From Ailanthus altissimus (Eukaryota; Streptophyta; Magnoliopsida; Sapindales; Simaroubaceae), in contig OX327693.1 in NCBI GenBank assembly GCA_946807835.1, positions 10,991,501 through 11,055,500 on the forward strand: a stretch of DNA of 64,000 nt. Reading direction: 5' to 3'. The notes beneath the pieces are model-generated. The model had not been told where the DNA came from and ran no database searches. It was given only the letters and a program-made list of their open reading frames with translations. Position numbers and translations under genes: made by a program. Shown here in pieces: positions 24,593 through 36,849 of the stretch (position 1 is the stretch's first letter; each line of letters starts with the position of its first letter).

Positions 24593-24850
24593 TTATTCAT
24601 GCAACTTAAAAACATAAATCAATTCCTTCTGAATCCAAGAATAAAATAAACATGATTTAAAATCAAAAAAATTGTTCCCAATATTCAATCGAGTCATTTC
24701 TATTGCTAAAGCTAAAACAACTACCCCATTACCAACCCATATAATAAAAATCCTCATCATCAAGTTATTTGAAAAAATTAAGCATCTGTTAGGAAGAACA
24801 AACATGGTTAGTGGCTCCTGAATTAATTATTTAAGAAGATAATTCATCTT
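24593..24850 (-). pseudogene. Element D protease and pre-integrase region
   Basis: Minus-strand reading IINSGATNHVCSS at about 24845-24805 is the copia protease active site, normally I-I-D-S-G-A-T-N-H-V. Asp is replaced by Asn (AAT), which alone would abolish protease activity. It is followed by a frame of 70 codons (24593-24805) with VGNGVVVLALAIEM and C-F-Y-S-W-I-Q-K-E-L-I-Y-V, matching the VGNG...N-L-I-S-V segment before integrase. Confidence 0.75.
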
Positions 24851-25160
24851 CCACTAAACATGCTTCTAAAATAAGTAAATAACATTTATTTTTATTCATC
24901 TCTTTCTTTACTTCAGAGAGGTATTTTTCATCTATCATGGCTTTATGGATCTCTGCCTAATGCATTAGGTTGATCATGTTCAAAATATGCTCACCCATCA
25001 AAACTACTTTATTCATTTTAACGTTCATGTAGCTACGAGTAGCTTCGTGGTGGCTTTGTTCCAATTATTGGCTAAACATCGCTTAGACAGAATCTCATAT
25101 CTCATGTACAGTCTCTAAATGCTCGTGCTTTATCCTAAGCATGTTGCTCATGTTGGCAAG
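24851..25160 (-). pseudogene. Element D gag, C-terminal part (zinc knuckle deleted)
   Basis: Minus-strand reading: LANMSNMLRIKHEHLETVHEI, then MFSQ, SHHEATRSYMNVKMNK, LMGEHILNMINLMH, AEIHKAMIDE, directly followed by KYLSEVKKEMNKNKCYLLILEACLVED. In relatives about 100 residues, including the CCHC knuckle, lie between the AVIDE and KYLAE motifs. Here they are absent, with the two ends joined in frame. The N-terminal gag lies beyond element E. Confidence 0.7.
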
Positions 25161-25229
25161 TGTAAAATAAGAGAATATAAATAGTAGGTGTTTATATAAA
25201 GAATATATTCTAAAGGTAAGGAAGAAAGA

Positions 25230-26340
25230 GGATATGGTCGACCAACTACTTGAGTGGTAGTTATGTAACTATTAGCTAAGGTGATAGATGGTAATGACAT
25301 AAATGTAAAAGTATGAAAAATTAATTAAAGGTTACCAAAAATGTTGTCAAAGGTACCAGAATCAAGGACCCGAGGTCCTAGAGAAGAAGACTGGTAAAAT
25401 AGGCGACCAAATTAGCAGTATGTACAACAAAGGCAATGGAAGAGGTAGACTGCTTAGCTATTTGGTATTTAAGGTATTCCTCATAGTTGGCACTAGTGAG
25501 AGTCATGGGTGCAGGTTGTTTGATTGTAGTATCAGAGTGATCAGATTAAGCATGGTTAGCAGCCCAAGGGAGTCGTCTATATAACTTGTAACATTTTTCT
25601 TGAATATGTCATCACCGATGATAATAAGTGCACTTGGGATGACTTTTCCTATGATCACCTTGTTCTCCCTTGAAAGAAGGTTGTGACTAAGATGCCAAGG
25701 TAGAGAAGTTTGAATTAGTGGTGGAGGATTCGAACTAATGACTTGGAGTAGATACACGGAACAACCGAGTAAAGACATCATCCATAGAAAGAACAACAAC
25801 ATTATAAAGAATCTGATCATAGACTAATAAGAGCTCAGGGCTAATTAATGCTAAAGTCAGTGGCAGTTTCACCACACAGTAGGAATGCATTAAATTCAGC
25901 ATTGAAAAAGGCTATCCTGCCAAAGAATTCTGACATCTCTATACCCTGATGTTTCAGATTAACCAAATTCGAGGCGATAGAATAGTACCTTTGAATATCA
26001 TTAGTATATAAGAACTTGGCTTGATTCTAATAATGAAAACATGTGCGATAGGCCTTATAAATGGGATATAATTGAGGATAGATTTTTTTCCATAATTGAT
26101 TACATAATAAGGCATTAACCCTTTTTCACTTAATTGTATCTTTATCTTTTAAATCTGTAACCCTGGCAGTTAAATTGTCCTCTAAGCCATATCGCATACA
26201 CCATAATTCAATAAATGCAGCTCAAGAAATATAATTACTACTCCCTACCAATTATTCAGCAAACATAGTCAGAATTGAATTAAAAGGAAAATTTGAACCT
26301 ATTTTAGAGCTCTCAGTATTGATATTGGCTCATAAATTGG
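25230..26340 (-). pseudogene. Element E gag and start of protease
   Basis: Minus-strand segments: WAAFIELWCMRYGLEDNLTA (about 26240), KRVNALLCNQLWKKIYP, AYRTCFHYWNQAKFLYTNDI, YYSIASNLVNLKHQGIEMSEFF (about 25950), then DVFTRLFRVSTPSH (about 25770). A zinc-knuckle remnant CTYYHRCHIQEKCYKLYRR follows (about 25630; second Cys replaced by Tyr), then WAANHA. The protease start is RVLDSGTFDNIFGN (about 25365) with the D-S-G active site intact, followed by LANSYITTTQVV. The coding sequence stops there, joined to the LTR remnant. Confidence 0.7.
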
Positions 26341-26837
26341 AGAAAAGAAGGAAGGAGAAAACAATTGACAATCAAGAGTAGTTTTTTGGCGACATAATGG
26401 CAGTTTTCTGGTGACGATGGCAACAACATTGGCCGATAAGTAATAAAGATGGTCGAATTTTGTTCATTGGCGTCGTCTGAAGACAATGACATAGTGATGA
26501 GAGCTCACGCATGCTAGAAAAGCAGATTAAAAAATAGTGAATGACAAGAAGGGCGGCACGCAAAGGTGCATGTAGTGGCTGATGACTGTTGGGCTACCGC
26601 AGAAATGATCGCCAACATTGTCTTAAGGCAGGGATACTAACAGTAAGAGTTTACGCGCACTGAAAAATTAGGCCAAATTCCAGTGGGTTGCGTGTGGCAA
26701 CACATCCAGTAGAGTTTTCAACGCCTGTTTTCTTAGGGTTTCACCGATGAGTTACTAGTGATCTTAAATCTAAGAACATAATTATCAAAAAGAAGGAATA
26801 TGATGGCTAAAAAAGAAAAGATAGGGATCAAAGATAG

Positions 26838-26856
26838 CATAATAGCTCTGATATCA
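26838..26856 (-). promoter_or_regulatory. Element E primer binding site
   Basis: The minus strand immediately inside the 5' LTR reads TGATATCAGAGCTATTATG, close to the TGGTATCAGAGC site primed by initiator methionine tRNA in copia elements. Confidence 0.7.
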
Positions 26857-27100
26857 TGTAAAATAAGAGAATATATTTCTATGTGTATTCCATTGAAAAG
26901 AATAGTACAATATATAGGAAAAGAGACAACCTTAGAAAAGAAGTCATTTATATATAAAAAAAAAGGAACATCATCAATGCTATTTTATTCTACGTCTAGC
27001 ACGTATACACACCAACCATATACATTTCAACAGCAAGAATATAGCAGTAGGCCTTATTATTAGCCTGTATCTATTTCTCATATTACTATCGTACATTACA
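26857..27100 (-). repeat. Element E 5' LTR, 244 bp
   Basis: The plus strand starts TGTAAAATAAGAG and ends TACATTACA. Short LTR length fits Ale-type copia. A TATATATAAATG box lies on the minus strand near 26945-26957. Confidence 0.65.
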
Positions 27101-27270
27101 AGAAGCATTGACTACAGGTTCCAGAGGACACTTCTTCATAAAGATGACCTATTGGTCCTTACAGATCGACACAATATTCATATTAATTTTCTATTATACA
27201 AAGTATTCTTAAAATTACTTCTCATTTGTTAAGAGGACTATAGTTTGTTCCAGACATGATGCTAAAATAA
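27101..27270 (-). pseudogene. Element D gag, N-terminal part
   Basis: Minus-strand reading MSGTNYSPLNK (about 27260), then decayed sequence, GPIGHLYEE..., and a frame giving FVLMKKCPLEPVVNAS just before element E. This matches the copia gag start (LNK..L.G.NY..WK, then CP..PA.NA). Roughly 20 codons between here and 25160 are missing around the insertion point. Confidence 0.55.
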
Positions 27271-29229
27271 ATAAAGTAATTTTAAGAATACTTGAATAAA
27301 TATCATAGTACTTTTTAGAATAGTAAGTGTGATCATGAATGCATTGTGCTTAATACATAAATTAATTCTAATCAACAATAATTCAATTTAACAATTAATG
27401 AGCTGTTGTAAGCTAGGTCACATTAAATTTAAATTGAAATTGAGACTATCTAAAATTAATAGGCAAACTTCAAAATATCTAATATTTTCATTTACCTATT
27501 AACTATCATTTATTTCATTCAAGATATGATTAACCATTTAATTATATCTTTATGAGTGTAACCCATTACTTCAAATCAAGATGACTTAAATCAAAATTGC
27601 CACCGTAAGGTAGGTCAATTATGAAATACATCACTTAATCCTATCTCAAAGAATTCAATCTTGTTATTGACATAGGCAGACACATTTCATAGGGAGGACG
27701 AAATTAAAACGTTACGAAGCGCTACTTATATCTCACGGTGTTGAGCTAATAATAGAGACCGATGAGTTCATTGTCATGTACCCTTTCCCACCCATTATTT
27801 TAAACTATGTGTTTCTATTTTCTAAAACATCTTATGTTTTATAACCTTAACAAATTATTATATCTCATATAGCAAATTATTAGGTATAATTAATTAATTC
27901 TAATAAAGTCTATTCTTATTCGGCCTAGGTTCATTAGTTTAATTATTCCTTTTATATGGGCTTTACAATTTAGGTGAATCTATTGTTTTCAATTATAGGA
28001 TTTAATTAATTATTTAATAATTAATAAAATCAATAGTATTTTAAATATTTTTTAAGTAATACTAAATCACACTCTTTAATATAGGTTACTTAAAATAATG
28101 TGAAACTACCAATTTTAACTATTAAATTTAATTTTGCATTATTTGATTAATTATGCAAGTTCTAAACATGCTAATTAATTCATTAATTTAATATTTTTAA
28201 TATTAATATGCCATAATATAATAAATTATTTAAATTCTAATTATGGCATATATGCATGTTATATTATAATAATATGAGTAAGTACAAATACATAGCATGT
28301 AATTATGTATGAACATGTTATAACTCATTACATAAATAAATAATATAAATTAACATTTTAATTTAACTTTGATCGGGTCCTTACATTTTTTAATTACAAC
28401 CAATGAAAGAAAAATAATCAAATTACATAATAGGTACAAGCACGCAAGCCTATTTGCATGTAGTTTTCTTAAGTCCATAATTAGCCCGATCTATTTTCTT
28501 TGTAATTTCATATGTATGGGTTTAAGAACTTTCTTAGGCCCATTGTATATTCTGCAAGATAGTATAACTCTTGAACATTTTTTTCTCAAAAAACATTTTG
28601 TCCATATAAAGCTTAGACATAAAAAAGATCAAAATCCAATTTTATTTGGGCTTAAAGGTCCAAGAATAGCCTTTTATTACCCTAATAGCACTCATGGCAG
28701 CAACATGAAAATTGCTACCCATGGTGGAGCCACTATAGGCGGCAGGTACCCTTATTGCATATGCAAAGCTGTGAGACCCTGCATATGTTTCTTTATGGCT
28801 ATCAAAATAAGCAATCTGCTATTATTTATCATTTGCTTGGCCACAAACTTTGCATGGCCGAGTTCCTTTTGAACCATTTTTTTATATTTTTTTATTATAT
28901 TTCTTCTTCTTGCCACAAAAAAGAGCAAAGAGGCAGTGATCTTTCTCTTCTTCATCCAGCGGCCATGAAAATAAATAATAAAAAACTATTACAAAAAATC
29001 CTACACCCTTTATTAGTTTATACAATTTTGATCTAATTAAAATATAAAAAAAATTACAATCAATTCTAGAGGACCATATAATTAACGGCCAAATGATCTA
29101 TACACAAAATAACCATTCATCACATTAATAATATAAAAATGCAAGTACCTACTCTTACATACATATCATAAATCATGATTTAAAGAAACTAAATCATAAT
29201 ACCAAAACCATATATTCAAGAAACTATGA
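27271..29229. other. Element D leader, long and noncoding
   Basis: About 2 kb of AT-rich sequence between the primer site and gag start. A 167-codon plus-strand frame (28369-28872) and a shorter overlapping one occur, but neither resembles a known protein, and they run against the element. Long leaders of this kind occur in some copia elements. Confidence 0.45.
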
Positions 29230-29242
29230 CTCTGATACAAAT
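29230..29242 (-). promoter_or_regulatory. Element D primer binding site
   Basis: The minus strand reads TTTGTATCAGAGTC immediately inside the LTR, one or two bases from the TGGTATCAGAGC iMet-tRNA site. Confidence 0.7.
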
Positions 29243-30973
29243 TGTTGTTGTTATGACATTCATAACGTAACGGAATAAAAAAATAATTTTTTTAATATTT
29301 ATTTTCATAAGATAAAAATACTTTTATCTTGGATCTTATTAATATATGAATTTAATATTTAAAATAAATAAAAATTAGCAAGAAATAAAAATATACCTTA
29401 AATCCACGATAGATTTTTTTTTATCAAGTCTTTTATTCTACAGTAAGAAAAAATATAGACTTTTAATTTTTTTTTCTTCTAAAAAGATACGTATTCTGAG
29501 AGAGAGTATTTGTTTTACGTATGTGTATGTCTCTTTTTCTAACCCTGATGATAATAAACTACTATTATTTTAATTTAATAATTTAATTAATTAATTTCTC
29601 TTAAAAAAAGACTTAATACATGTAAATCACATAGAGTCCCACTCGTTGTAGTTCACACTTTGTAGTTAACGTATAATACCCAACAATTGAACATTATTAG
29701 ACTTCCAAAATAAATAGACAAATAGTCTTTTAATAAAAGAAAAATATTAAAATTAAAATAAAATCATTTTCATAATTTCAAAAAAATTTCTTATGATTTT
29801 ATTCATTTAATTTCCTAAATTAAATATTTGATCATATGTGCATAAGATATTATCTTTACTAATAAATTCTTAATTAATTAATATTATCCAAATATAAAAC
29901 ATAATTATTTTAAAAACTATTTTTTCGACCCAAATAATTTGTATAATAACACAATCCTCTTTTTAATTATTTACTGTAATAACAAAAGAGGTAGTATTGG
30001 GGACATATAGACCTACATTTTAAACTCTAATAAATTTTGAATAATTAATTAAACTCTTTATTGAATTAATCTAATTTATTAATTCCACTGTTATTTAACT
30101 AAAATCTTGAAATTGAACTCTTAAAATTGTAGATATAATTCACTCAAAAAACTTAGAACAGTCCATTAATTTAATTATTATATGCAATTCAACCCTCCAT
30201 AAATGATTTATAATTAGATTTAGGTCAATTACCGTTTTACCTCTCTAATTACTTCTTTATCCTTAAGTACCATTAATTTACTAGTGAACAATTAATTTAT
30301 AATCGTGCTACAAATTGAGTGTTCTAACTGTTCAATTTCAAAATTAACCCTTAAAGGAACATTCTTTTTAACTTTCGTTAGTAATGAATAAATTTTATAT
30401 CGGTAAATCACATTCCAGCCGCTTATCTCACTACACTACCAAAAAATAAGTTTTTAGCTTGTTCTTCAAATCAATCATAATGAGTCCTTCAAATGACATA
30501 GTGACACAAACTAGTGTTTGTGATCACTCATGATTAAGGTTGATCAGCATGTGATCATCAATTGACATTATTTGTATTCTTAATTAATAACAGTAATTTA
30601 CATAAGAATTCAAACTACATCTGATCCAGTCTTATATAACCATATTATATAAAGTGTATCCACCTTAATGTCACTATATTAATGATTCGAATCAAATCAC
30701 CACATTCTCAATGTTTGTGGATCACACTAGTAATATTTAATTAAAGATTCTAAACTTTAATTAATTTATTACAGACTTTTATATTCATTATCCATAATCT
30801 TAATCCTCTTGTATATAACAAGTATATACTAAGGTTATGGTCACATAACTAAACAACGAATTTTCTGACATTTACGTCATAAAATTATGAGCACTTTTCA
30901 AGTATAAAATTACAACTTTATTAATTTCATAAAAATAGTACAACTACATCCTTTTAGATCACTATCCTTAATA
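29243..30973 (-). repeat. Element D 5' LTR, 1731 bp
   Basis: The plus strand starts TGTTGTTGTTATGAC and ends CCTTAATA (terminal CA mutated to TA; the partner LTR ends CTTAACA). It aligns with the two halves of the 3' LTR and contains the unoccupied version of the solo-LTR target (CTAAG at 30829-30833). Confidence 0.75.
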
Positions 30974-31489
30974 CTTAGAAGTCAAGAGATGCATACCACT
31001 GTATAATGATGATGATGATGACGATGACATCGCTGCCATAATCACCGAATGGGTGAACCTAGTATTGGCCTTTCTAACTTGAGGCTGTCGCTGAGTTAAA
31101 TGATGAAGAGGAGGAAGAAAAAATAATAAAAAAATAAATTACTATTAAGGTTGTGAAAGTCAACCTAATTATTTTGTGACAGTAGGGGTATACTAATTTT
31201 AGATTTTAAGTTTAGGTTGAATTTTTATTTTTACTATTTTTCTATTAAAATAAACAAAAAATATGACTTGATAGTAGAAAGAATAAGAGTCCATAAATTG
31301 ATTGGATCTAGCTGAGAACCAACAATCTCTCAATAATATACATCAACAATAGTGAAATTTTTCTATTTGAACAGAAGAATGCAATTGTCCAGAGAATATG
31401 ATGAATATTAATTGATGCAAATTGTAGTTTATATACACTTTTCAATATTGATTAGTTTATCTTGTAGCTTAAGTTATCTATATTACAGA
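30974..31489. other. Gap between elements D and C, with a GAT microsatellite
   Basis: No gene was recognised. A short (GAT)n tract with one interruption occupies 31006-31028. Confidence 0.5.
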
Positions 31490-32373
31490 TGCGATGCAAA
31501 TATAGCACAAATATACATAAGTGTACATATTGTACCAAGTAGTATATTGATTGAAATTAGATATCGTTCCCACAAAGATTTTTAAACCTAATCGTTAATC
31601 AATTATTAAAATTAATGCTACTTAACTTTTATTCAGATAAAACTTAAAGGATGAAGGTTCTAATTTATCTAATTGGACTAAAATTAACCTAAACTTTAGC
31701 ATACAAAACAGATGGAATTCACCAATATGAAGAGAATATAGGGTTTCAGCTTATCTCCTAATATTTCATTGAACGTATTATTCTCCTATCAATCCCTTAA
31801 CAACAAATTATTGACTAGACTCTAATATTGTGATAAGCCTCTATTAATGGTCAAATAAAACTATATTGCATCATAACAATTACCTGTATGTCTATGTGGT
31901 AATCATAATCAAATGAAATTCTTTAAGAACAATTCTATCAATACCATATAAGTAAATTTTTATCCTATATAGAACTCATAATTATTACCTTACAATCATG
32001 TATTAAATTATCGTAAGCTAAACACATAAATTTCTCTGTCGAGTTCATTATGGTTCCTTAAACAATCAATATATTGGTCAGATATAAATAAAGTATTAAA
32101 CATAAGATAGAATGAACAATTGCTTTTATTAAGTTCATAAAAGAATTAATAAAATTCAACTATGTATCGCGGTTCAAAAGTTGAATCCTAAATCAAGAAA
32201 ATTTAGTTCATGATGAATCTAAGAGTATCAACACAATCATTGAAGGATATAATAGACAAGTTTATGAAAATAAGAGGAAAGATAAGAAATAAAACACGGT
32301 GGATGCCCTAAATCACTTTTTCTTTCTCTTGCTTGATGCACAATTATTAATCTTTAATCCTCAATCTTGCTTT

Positions 32374-32408
<35 letters not shown>

Positions 32409-32893
32409 TTGGCTATAAAAAGTGATTTTTTTTATAGGCCTTAGTAACTCTAGAGTTGTATAGCTTAGAATTCAAGTCGTATTAGGATTTCAATAAATTT
32501 CTCTTTTGGCTGCATAGGCTGGTTTCTGAGTGTTGCGAAGCAATACTTTCTGTCTTGAGCGTTGCGGTGCTAATGAATGAGCCTGTGGCACTTATACCTA
32601 TAAATCAGCAATTAAAATTTTTGCTTAAGCATTGCAACAGTGGATGTGAAGTACTGCAGCACTGTGGTCACTAACTTAGGCGTCGTGGTGTTGTAGACAC
32701 TGATATAGTGTTGCAGTGCTGAGCCTTTTTCTTTAGCTTCTTCATTTCTTCTCCTGATTTCTTAGAATCTTTATGCAGTGGGTTAAAACCTATATTTTAT
32801 AATAAACTCAATAAATAGCCAAATATTCCAAGATTTAAGATAAACCCTAAGTTTCAAGAAGAAAGAAATAATAGTCTATATAAGTCCCTATCA
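31490..32893 (-). repeat. Element C 3' LTR
   Basis: Starts TGCGATGCAAAT and ends GTCCCTATCA on the plus strand, about 1.40 kb. It aligns with the B and L LTRs ('acctgtatgtctatg', 'catcaagtagtat'-like start, 'gaatctaagagtatca', 'atagccaaatattc'). It contains a (TC)n run (32378-32406) and a region of CG-containing 'gttgcggtgctaatg' text (about 32530-32720) corresponding to the GC-rich island of B. Confidence 0.75.
32378..32406. repeat. (TC)n microsatellite
   Basis: About 14 uninterrupted TC units inside the element C 3' LTR. Confidence 0.95.
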
Positions 32894-33845
32894 AATACCT
32901 TAAACTTAAGACTTTGCTCGTCCTTGAATAAAGCAAAAACAAAAACTTAGAGACTATTCTTGACTCAATATAAATTGAAAACTTAAAACTAAAACAAGCT
33001 AAGTTGATTAGATTATCATAATTATTATCTCAAATACTGTTGAAATGGTACAAATCTCTTTAGAATTTAATCAATAGCTCTTGATAATTTATAATACCAT
33101 TCATCAAGTTCTTTATTCTTTTTTATAATTTATCACTTTGTGTTTATATGTACTAAGCAAGTAAATAGTTAAATAATACATAGATTTACTCAATAACTTA
33201 AAATAGTACAAAAAGAAGATGTTTCAACATATTTCAATTTATAATAACATAATCATAAGCTTTCTTTTCATACCACTCTCCACTAATGTAGAAAGACACG
33301 TGTTAGAGATCTATTTAGGACTTTAATTAGTTTGTAATGAAAGGCTTGGGTCAATATAAGATATAAGGATATATATATATATATGAAGCTCAAATCACAC
33401 TATAAATGCTTAGTCATTACTTATAAACTTCTTGGTTGTTTTTTTCTTGATTTACCTCTTCCCCCAAACTTATTGTGTTTTTCACTCTTCCTTTAACCAT
33501 TATTTTCTAAATAATTTATTCTTTTTCTAAAGTTGGGGGTATAAAGAATTTAAAGAGTTCTTTTTCTTAGATAGCCCAAATTGTGATTTATAAATACCAC
33601 CCAAACTTAATTACTTCCTACTTTAGTACATTTTTCTCATACAACCACAACCTTTTTTCTTTAAAAAGTATTTCTAGGTAAACTTAAGGTTTATAGTGTT
33701 ATGGGTCATTTTTGGATAAATAAGCTTAAAATCTTGAGGCTTGTAATGCGGTTTAAAAAATGGTATTTAGGTAACTATGGATAAATATACATCTAAGGTA
33801 GGCTAAAAAGGCTCAATCGATCCAAAGATTGCTTAATGTCATTTC
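32894..33845 (-). other. Element C polypurine tract and 3' noncoding region
   Basis: The minus strand directly before the LTR is AAGTTTAAGGTATT (32894-32907), a mutated version of B's AAGTTTGGGGGTATT. The rest is noncoding and matches 35257-36210 of B and about 60720-61650 of J, including 'ctccactaatgtagaaagacacgtgtt' and 'tatacatctaaggtaggctaaaaaggctcaa'. Confidence 0.7.
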
Positions 33846-33850
33846 ACTCT
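33846..33850. repeat. Target-site duplication of element B (left)
   Basis: ACTCT, identical to 41943-41947. Confidence 0.9.
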
Positions 33851-35241
33851 TGATGTCTAATTTAATGACCTAGCGCAAGTGCACGCTTTTTGTATCAAGT
33901 AATATAGGACTAAATTCAGATTATCGATCCCACAGAGACTATTATTTCTATTTTCTTCAATCGAATACTAAAATTACTCTACTTTACCTTTATCCAGACT
34001 AGTTTCAAGGATGGAGTTTAACTAACTAAATTATTGCTATTGAACTGAACCTAATTAAAATATTGCAAATACTTAGATATAGAATTCACTCAATTGATAA
34101 GTAATCTAGGGTATCGACGCATCCCCCTAGTAGTTCACTGAACCCTTTAACCCCTTAGTTATTTTCTTTTTACCAATTGATTGGCTAGACACTGATTTCA
34201 TCATAAGCTTCTGTTGACAGTTGAATGACAATATCACACCTTAACAATTACCTATATGTCTATGGTAATTCGAATAAGATGCAACTCATTAAGATTAAGT
34301 CTAATCAAACCATACATGTCATCTAGGTATATGTCTATCCTAGATGGAACTCATAGATATTACCCTATGATCATGTATCAACCTACCATAGGCTAAACAC
34401 ATGATTCCTTTCGTCAAAGTCATCATGGTTCCTAAACAATCAAAGTAGTGATCAAGTATAATGAAAGCATTAAGCATAGATAAATTGTATCAATTAAGGG
34501 ATAAAAGTTCATAACTAAGAGATTAAAAGAATCAATTGCATACTAGGTTCAATAACGTCTAACCCTAGATCAAAAGAAATTAGCTCATGTTCAAAATAAG
34601 AATATCAAAACAAAAGTATGAAAATATAATGAATGAAATCATCTCTTAAAAGTAAGGAATAAAACAAAACAAGTGATGCCTTGAGTTGTTCTTCTTCCTC
34701 TTGTCTTGATTGCTCAAGCGTTGATTCCCCAATCTTCAATCTTCAATAACTTCATCTTGATCTCTTGGCTTGAATGTGTGTTTGTTGCTTATGTTCTTCT
34801 CCTTTCTAAGTCTCTCTATTTTTGCCTCAAAAGAGTGTTTATGTTGCTATGAGAAACCCTAGGCACAAGGAGCTTCGAATCCCCCTTGAATAGGCGAGTT
34901 TCGAAGGGTATTTAAACATCCGCACTGCAGCGCTGGGCACGAGTACAGGTTTGTCAAGATGTCGACGAGCACCGCAGCGCTCACACGTTGTTCTGGGCTC
35001 TGTGGCGCCCAGCCTTGGGCGCCGCGGTGCCTAGCCACCTGCTGCTGCGCTACTTTCGTATTTTTAGCGTAACTTCTTCATTTGACGTCCAATTTGCCTC
35101 TCGTTTGTTCCTATGCATCACATTTTTCATCATGCATCTGTTTATGATCAGAAAACACAATTAAATAGTCAAATACTTATGATTTGGAGCAAAATATGAA
35201 AGTTAAGTACAAATCCTACTAGTGCTTTTATACCCCTATCA
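33851..35241 (-). repeat. Element B 3' LTR, 1391 bp
   Basis: Starts TGATGTCTAATTTAATGACC and ends CCCCTATCA. Nearly identical to 40576-41942 except within a GC-rich island (34919-35055), where the two copies differ by indels. Confidence 0.9.
34919..35055 (-). repeat. GC-rich island in element B 3' LTR
   Basis: Repeated fragments such as 'cagcgctgggc', 'ccgcagcgct', 'gtggcgcccag' and 'gggcgccgcggtgcc' lie in otherwise AT-rich DNA, roughly 190-320 bp from the LTR's own (minus-strand) start. Confidence 0.75.
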
Positions 35242-35256
35242 AATACCCCCAAACTT
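35242..35256 (-). promoter_or_regulatory. Element B polypurine tract
   Basis: The minus strand reads AAGTTTGGGGGTATT, ending at the TGATAGGG start of the 3' LTR. The same tract is found in J (61657-61671). Confidence 0.85.
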
Positions 35257-35484
35257 AAGACTTTGCTCGTCCTCAAGAAAAATGAAGAAAAACATTCATA
35301 ATTTTTTCATGACTCAAAAAAAAAAAATTAAAAACTAAAAACAAGCTTAGGTTGATTAGATGATCAATATCGTTGTCTCAAAAGCTACGAAAAATAGCAC
35401 AAGGCTCTTTAGAAATCAATAAACAACTTTCAACAATCTTCATACCATTGATCAAGTACTTCATTCTCCCTTATTAATGATCAC

Positions 35485-35503
35485 TGTGTGTGTGTGTGTG
35501 TGT
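35485..35503. repeat. (TG)n microsatellite
   Basis: Uninterrupted TG run of about nine and a half units. J has a CA run at the corresponding place (about 61416-61428). Confidence 0.9.
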
Positions 35504-36849
35504 CATAAGCAAGTAATTAGCTAAATAGAACATAGATTTACTCAATACTTAAGAAAGTACATAAAGTTGATATCTCGGTATAGTTTTAATTATAACACTA
35601 CCATAAGCTTGTTTTTCATACTACTCTCCACTAATGTAGAAATACACATGTCTAGGGACCTATTTAGGACTTTATTAGCTTGTAATATAAGGCTAAGATA
35701 AAGGTGGGTTATAAAGATAGATATAAAGTACAAATCACACTATTAACACTTAGACTTTTCAAAAACCTCTTGATTCCTTCTCCTCCTTGATTATTCATCT
35801 CTTCCCCAAAACGTATGCTATTCCCATTTTTCTTTTAATCCCTTTTACAAAGAATTTCTTCTTTTTCTTAAGCTGGGGGTATTATGCATTTAAACAATTT
35901 TTTTTCTTTTTTTTTGGTACCCCCAAACTTAGATTGATATGCACCTTCAAGACTTATTGCTTTTTATTGTAGTACCCTTCTTTCATACATCCACAACTTT
36001 CTTCGTTTTAAGAATATTTCTAAGTAAACTCAAGGTTTATGGTGCTACAGGTAGATTTTAGGGTAAGTAATCTCAAAGTCTTTAGGCTTGTAATGTGGTT
36101 AAATAAAAAAAATGGTTAATTAGGCTCAAACGGGGTGACTAGGGATAAATATACATATAAGGTAGGCTCGAAAAGGCTCAAACGGTCCAAAGATGGCCTA
36201 ATGTCATTTTCCTAAATATATGAATTCTAGGATTTCATCTCAAGTAGTAATCAATCAAGTTCTAGAGTATTGGTATTCGAGACTGTGGTGTACTACTTAA
36301 GCATGAATAACTCTAAGCAAAAATATTCAACTAATACATGCTTATTTTAATGTGCTCAAGAATAAGTAATAAAAAATAAGCTTAAATTCAATCCAAGAAT
36401 CATGATATAAGAATTATCTCAAGCCTCTATTATTTCCTAAAGACTTGTGAAAATAAATTCAGCCAATATTTTATTTCTTATCATGGACTAATGATCATCA
36501 TCTCAACTAAAACTTAACAACCTAAAAAACATTTACTTCACAAAATAACCAACCAATATAAGCAGCAAAGTAAACACAAGAAAGTGTGTTTTCCACCCCC
36601 AAACTTAAATTAGACATTGTCCCCAATGTCTAAAAATAAATTTAAAGGTAAGAGAAACTCCCCTGGTAACTAAAGTTGACGCAGTGCAGCGTTGTATTCT
36701 GTTGAATGTGAATGCGGTTCTCTTTGCTTCTAACGCTTAAACTTGCTCATGCTGCTTCATTGAATGCTTGAATTGCTGATTTATTCCTACAAAGAAAATA
36801 AACTAACATAACTAAAACTGAAAATAAGCTAATAAAAATAAAATTTTAC

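Larger units (their letters stand above)
25161..27100 (-). mobile_element. Element E: internally deleted Ale-like Ty1/copia element in element D gag
   Basis: The right LTR (26857-27100) is complete. The left LTR survives only as about 40 bp starting TGTAAAATAAGAGAATATA at 25161. Between them lie a primer site, gag and the beginning of protease; integrase, RT and RNase H are missing. Gag wording (DHL-type N-terminus, WNQAKFLYTNDIQR, NLKHQGIEMSEFF) suits the Ale/Retrofit group. Flanks GCAAG (25156-25160) and AGAAG (27101-27105) are not a convincing duplication. Confidence 0.7.
16990..30973 (-). mobile_element. Element D: Ty1/copia retrotransposon carrying two insertions
   Basis: Minus-strand copia element. 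The 5' LTR is at 29243-30973, followed by an iMet-type primer site, about 2 kb of leader, gag, protease, integrase, RT, RNase H, a polypurine tract and the 3' LTR ending at 21436. It contains the solo LTR 18574-21291 in its 3' LTR and element E (25161-27100) in gag. Order PR-IN-RT-RH identifies Ty1/copia. The gag-protease boundary sequence (EACLVED, SGATNHVCSS) is a common copia type in dicots. The left end is only approximate, because the outer part of the 3' LTR has diverged. Confidence 0.75.

Noticed and set aside
25720..25750. tRNA B-box-like 'ggattcgaact' on the plus strand
   Set aside because: No A box, anticodon arm or acceptor stem is present, and the sequence is part of element E gag coding sequence.
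28369..28872. 167-codon plus-strand open frame, the longest open frame near element D's leader
   Set aside because: No recognisable motif, runs against the element, lies in its noncoding leader in an AT-rich context, and has no promoter or splice support.
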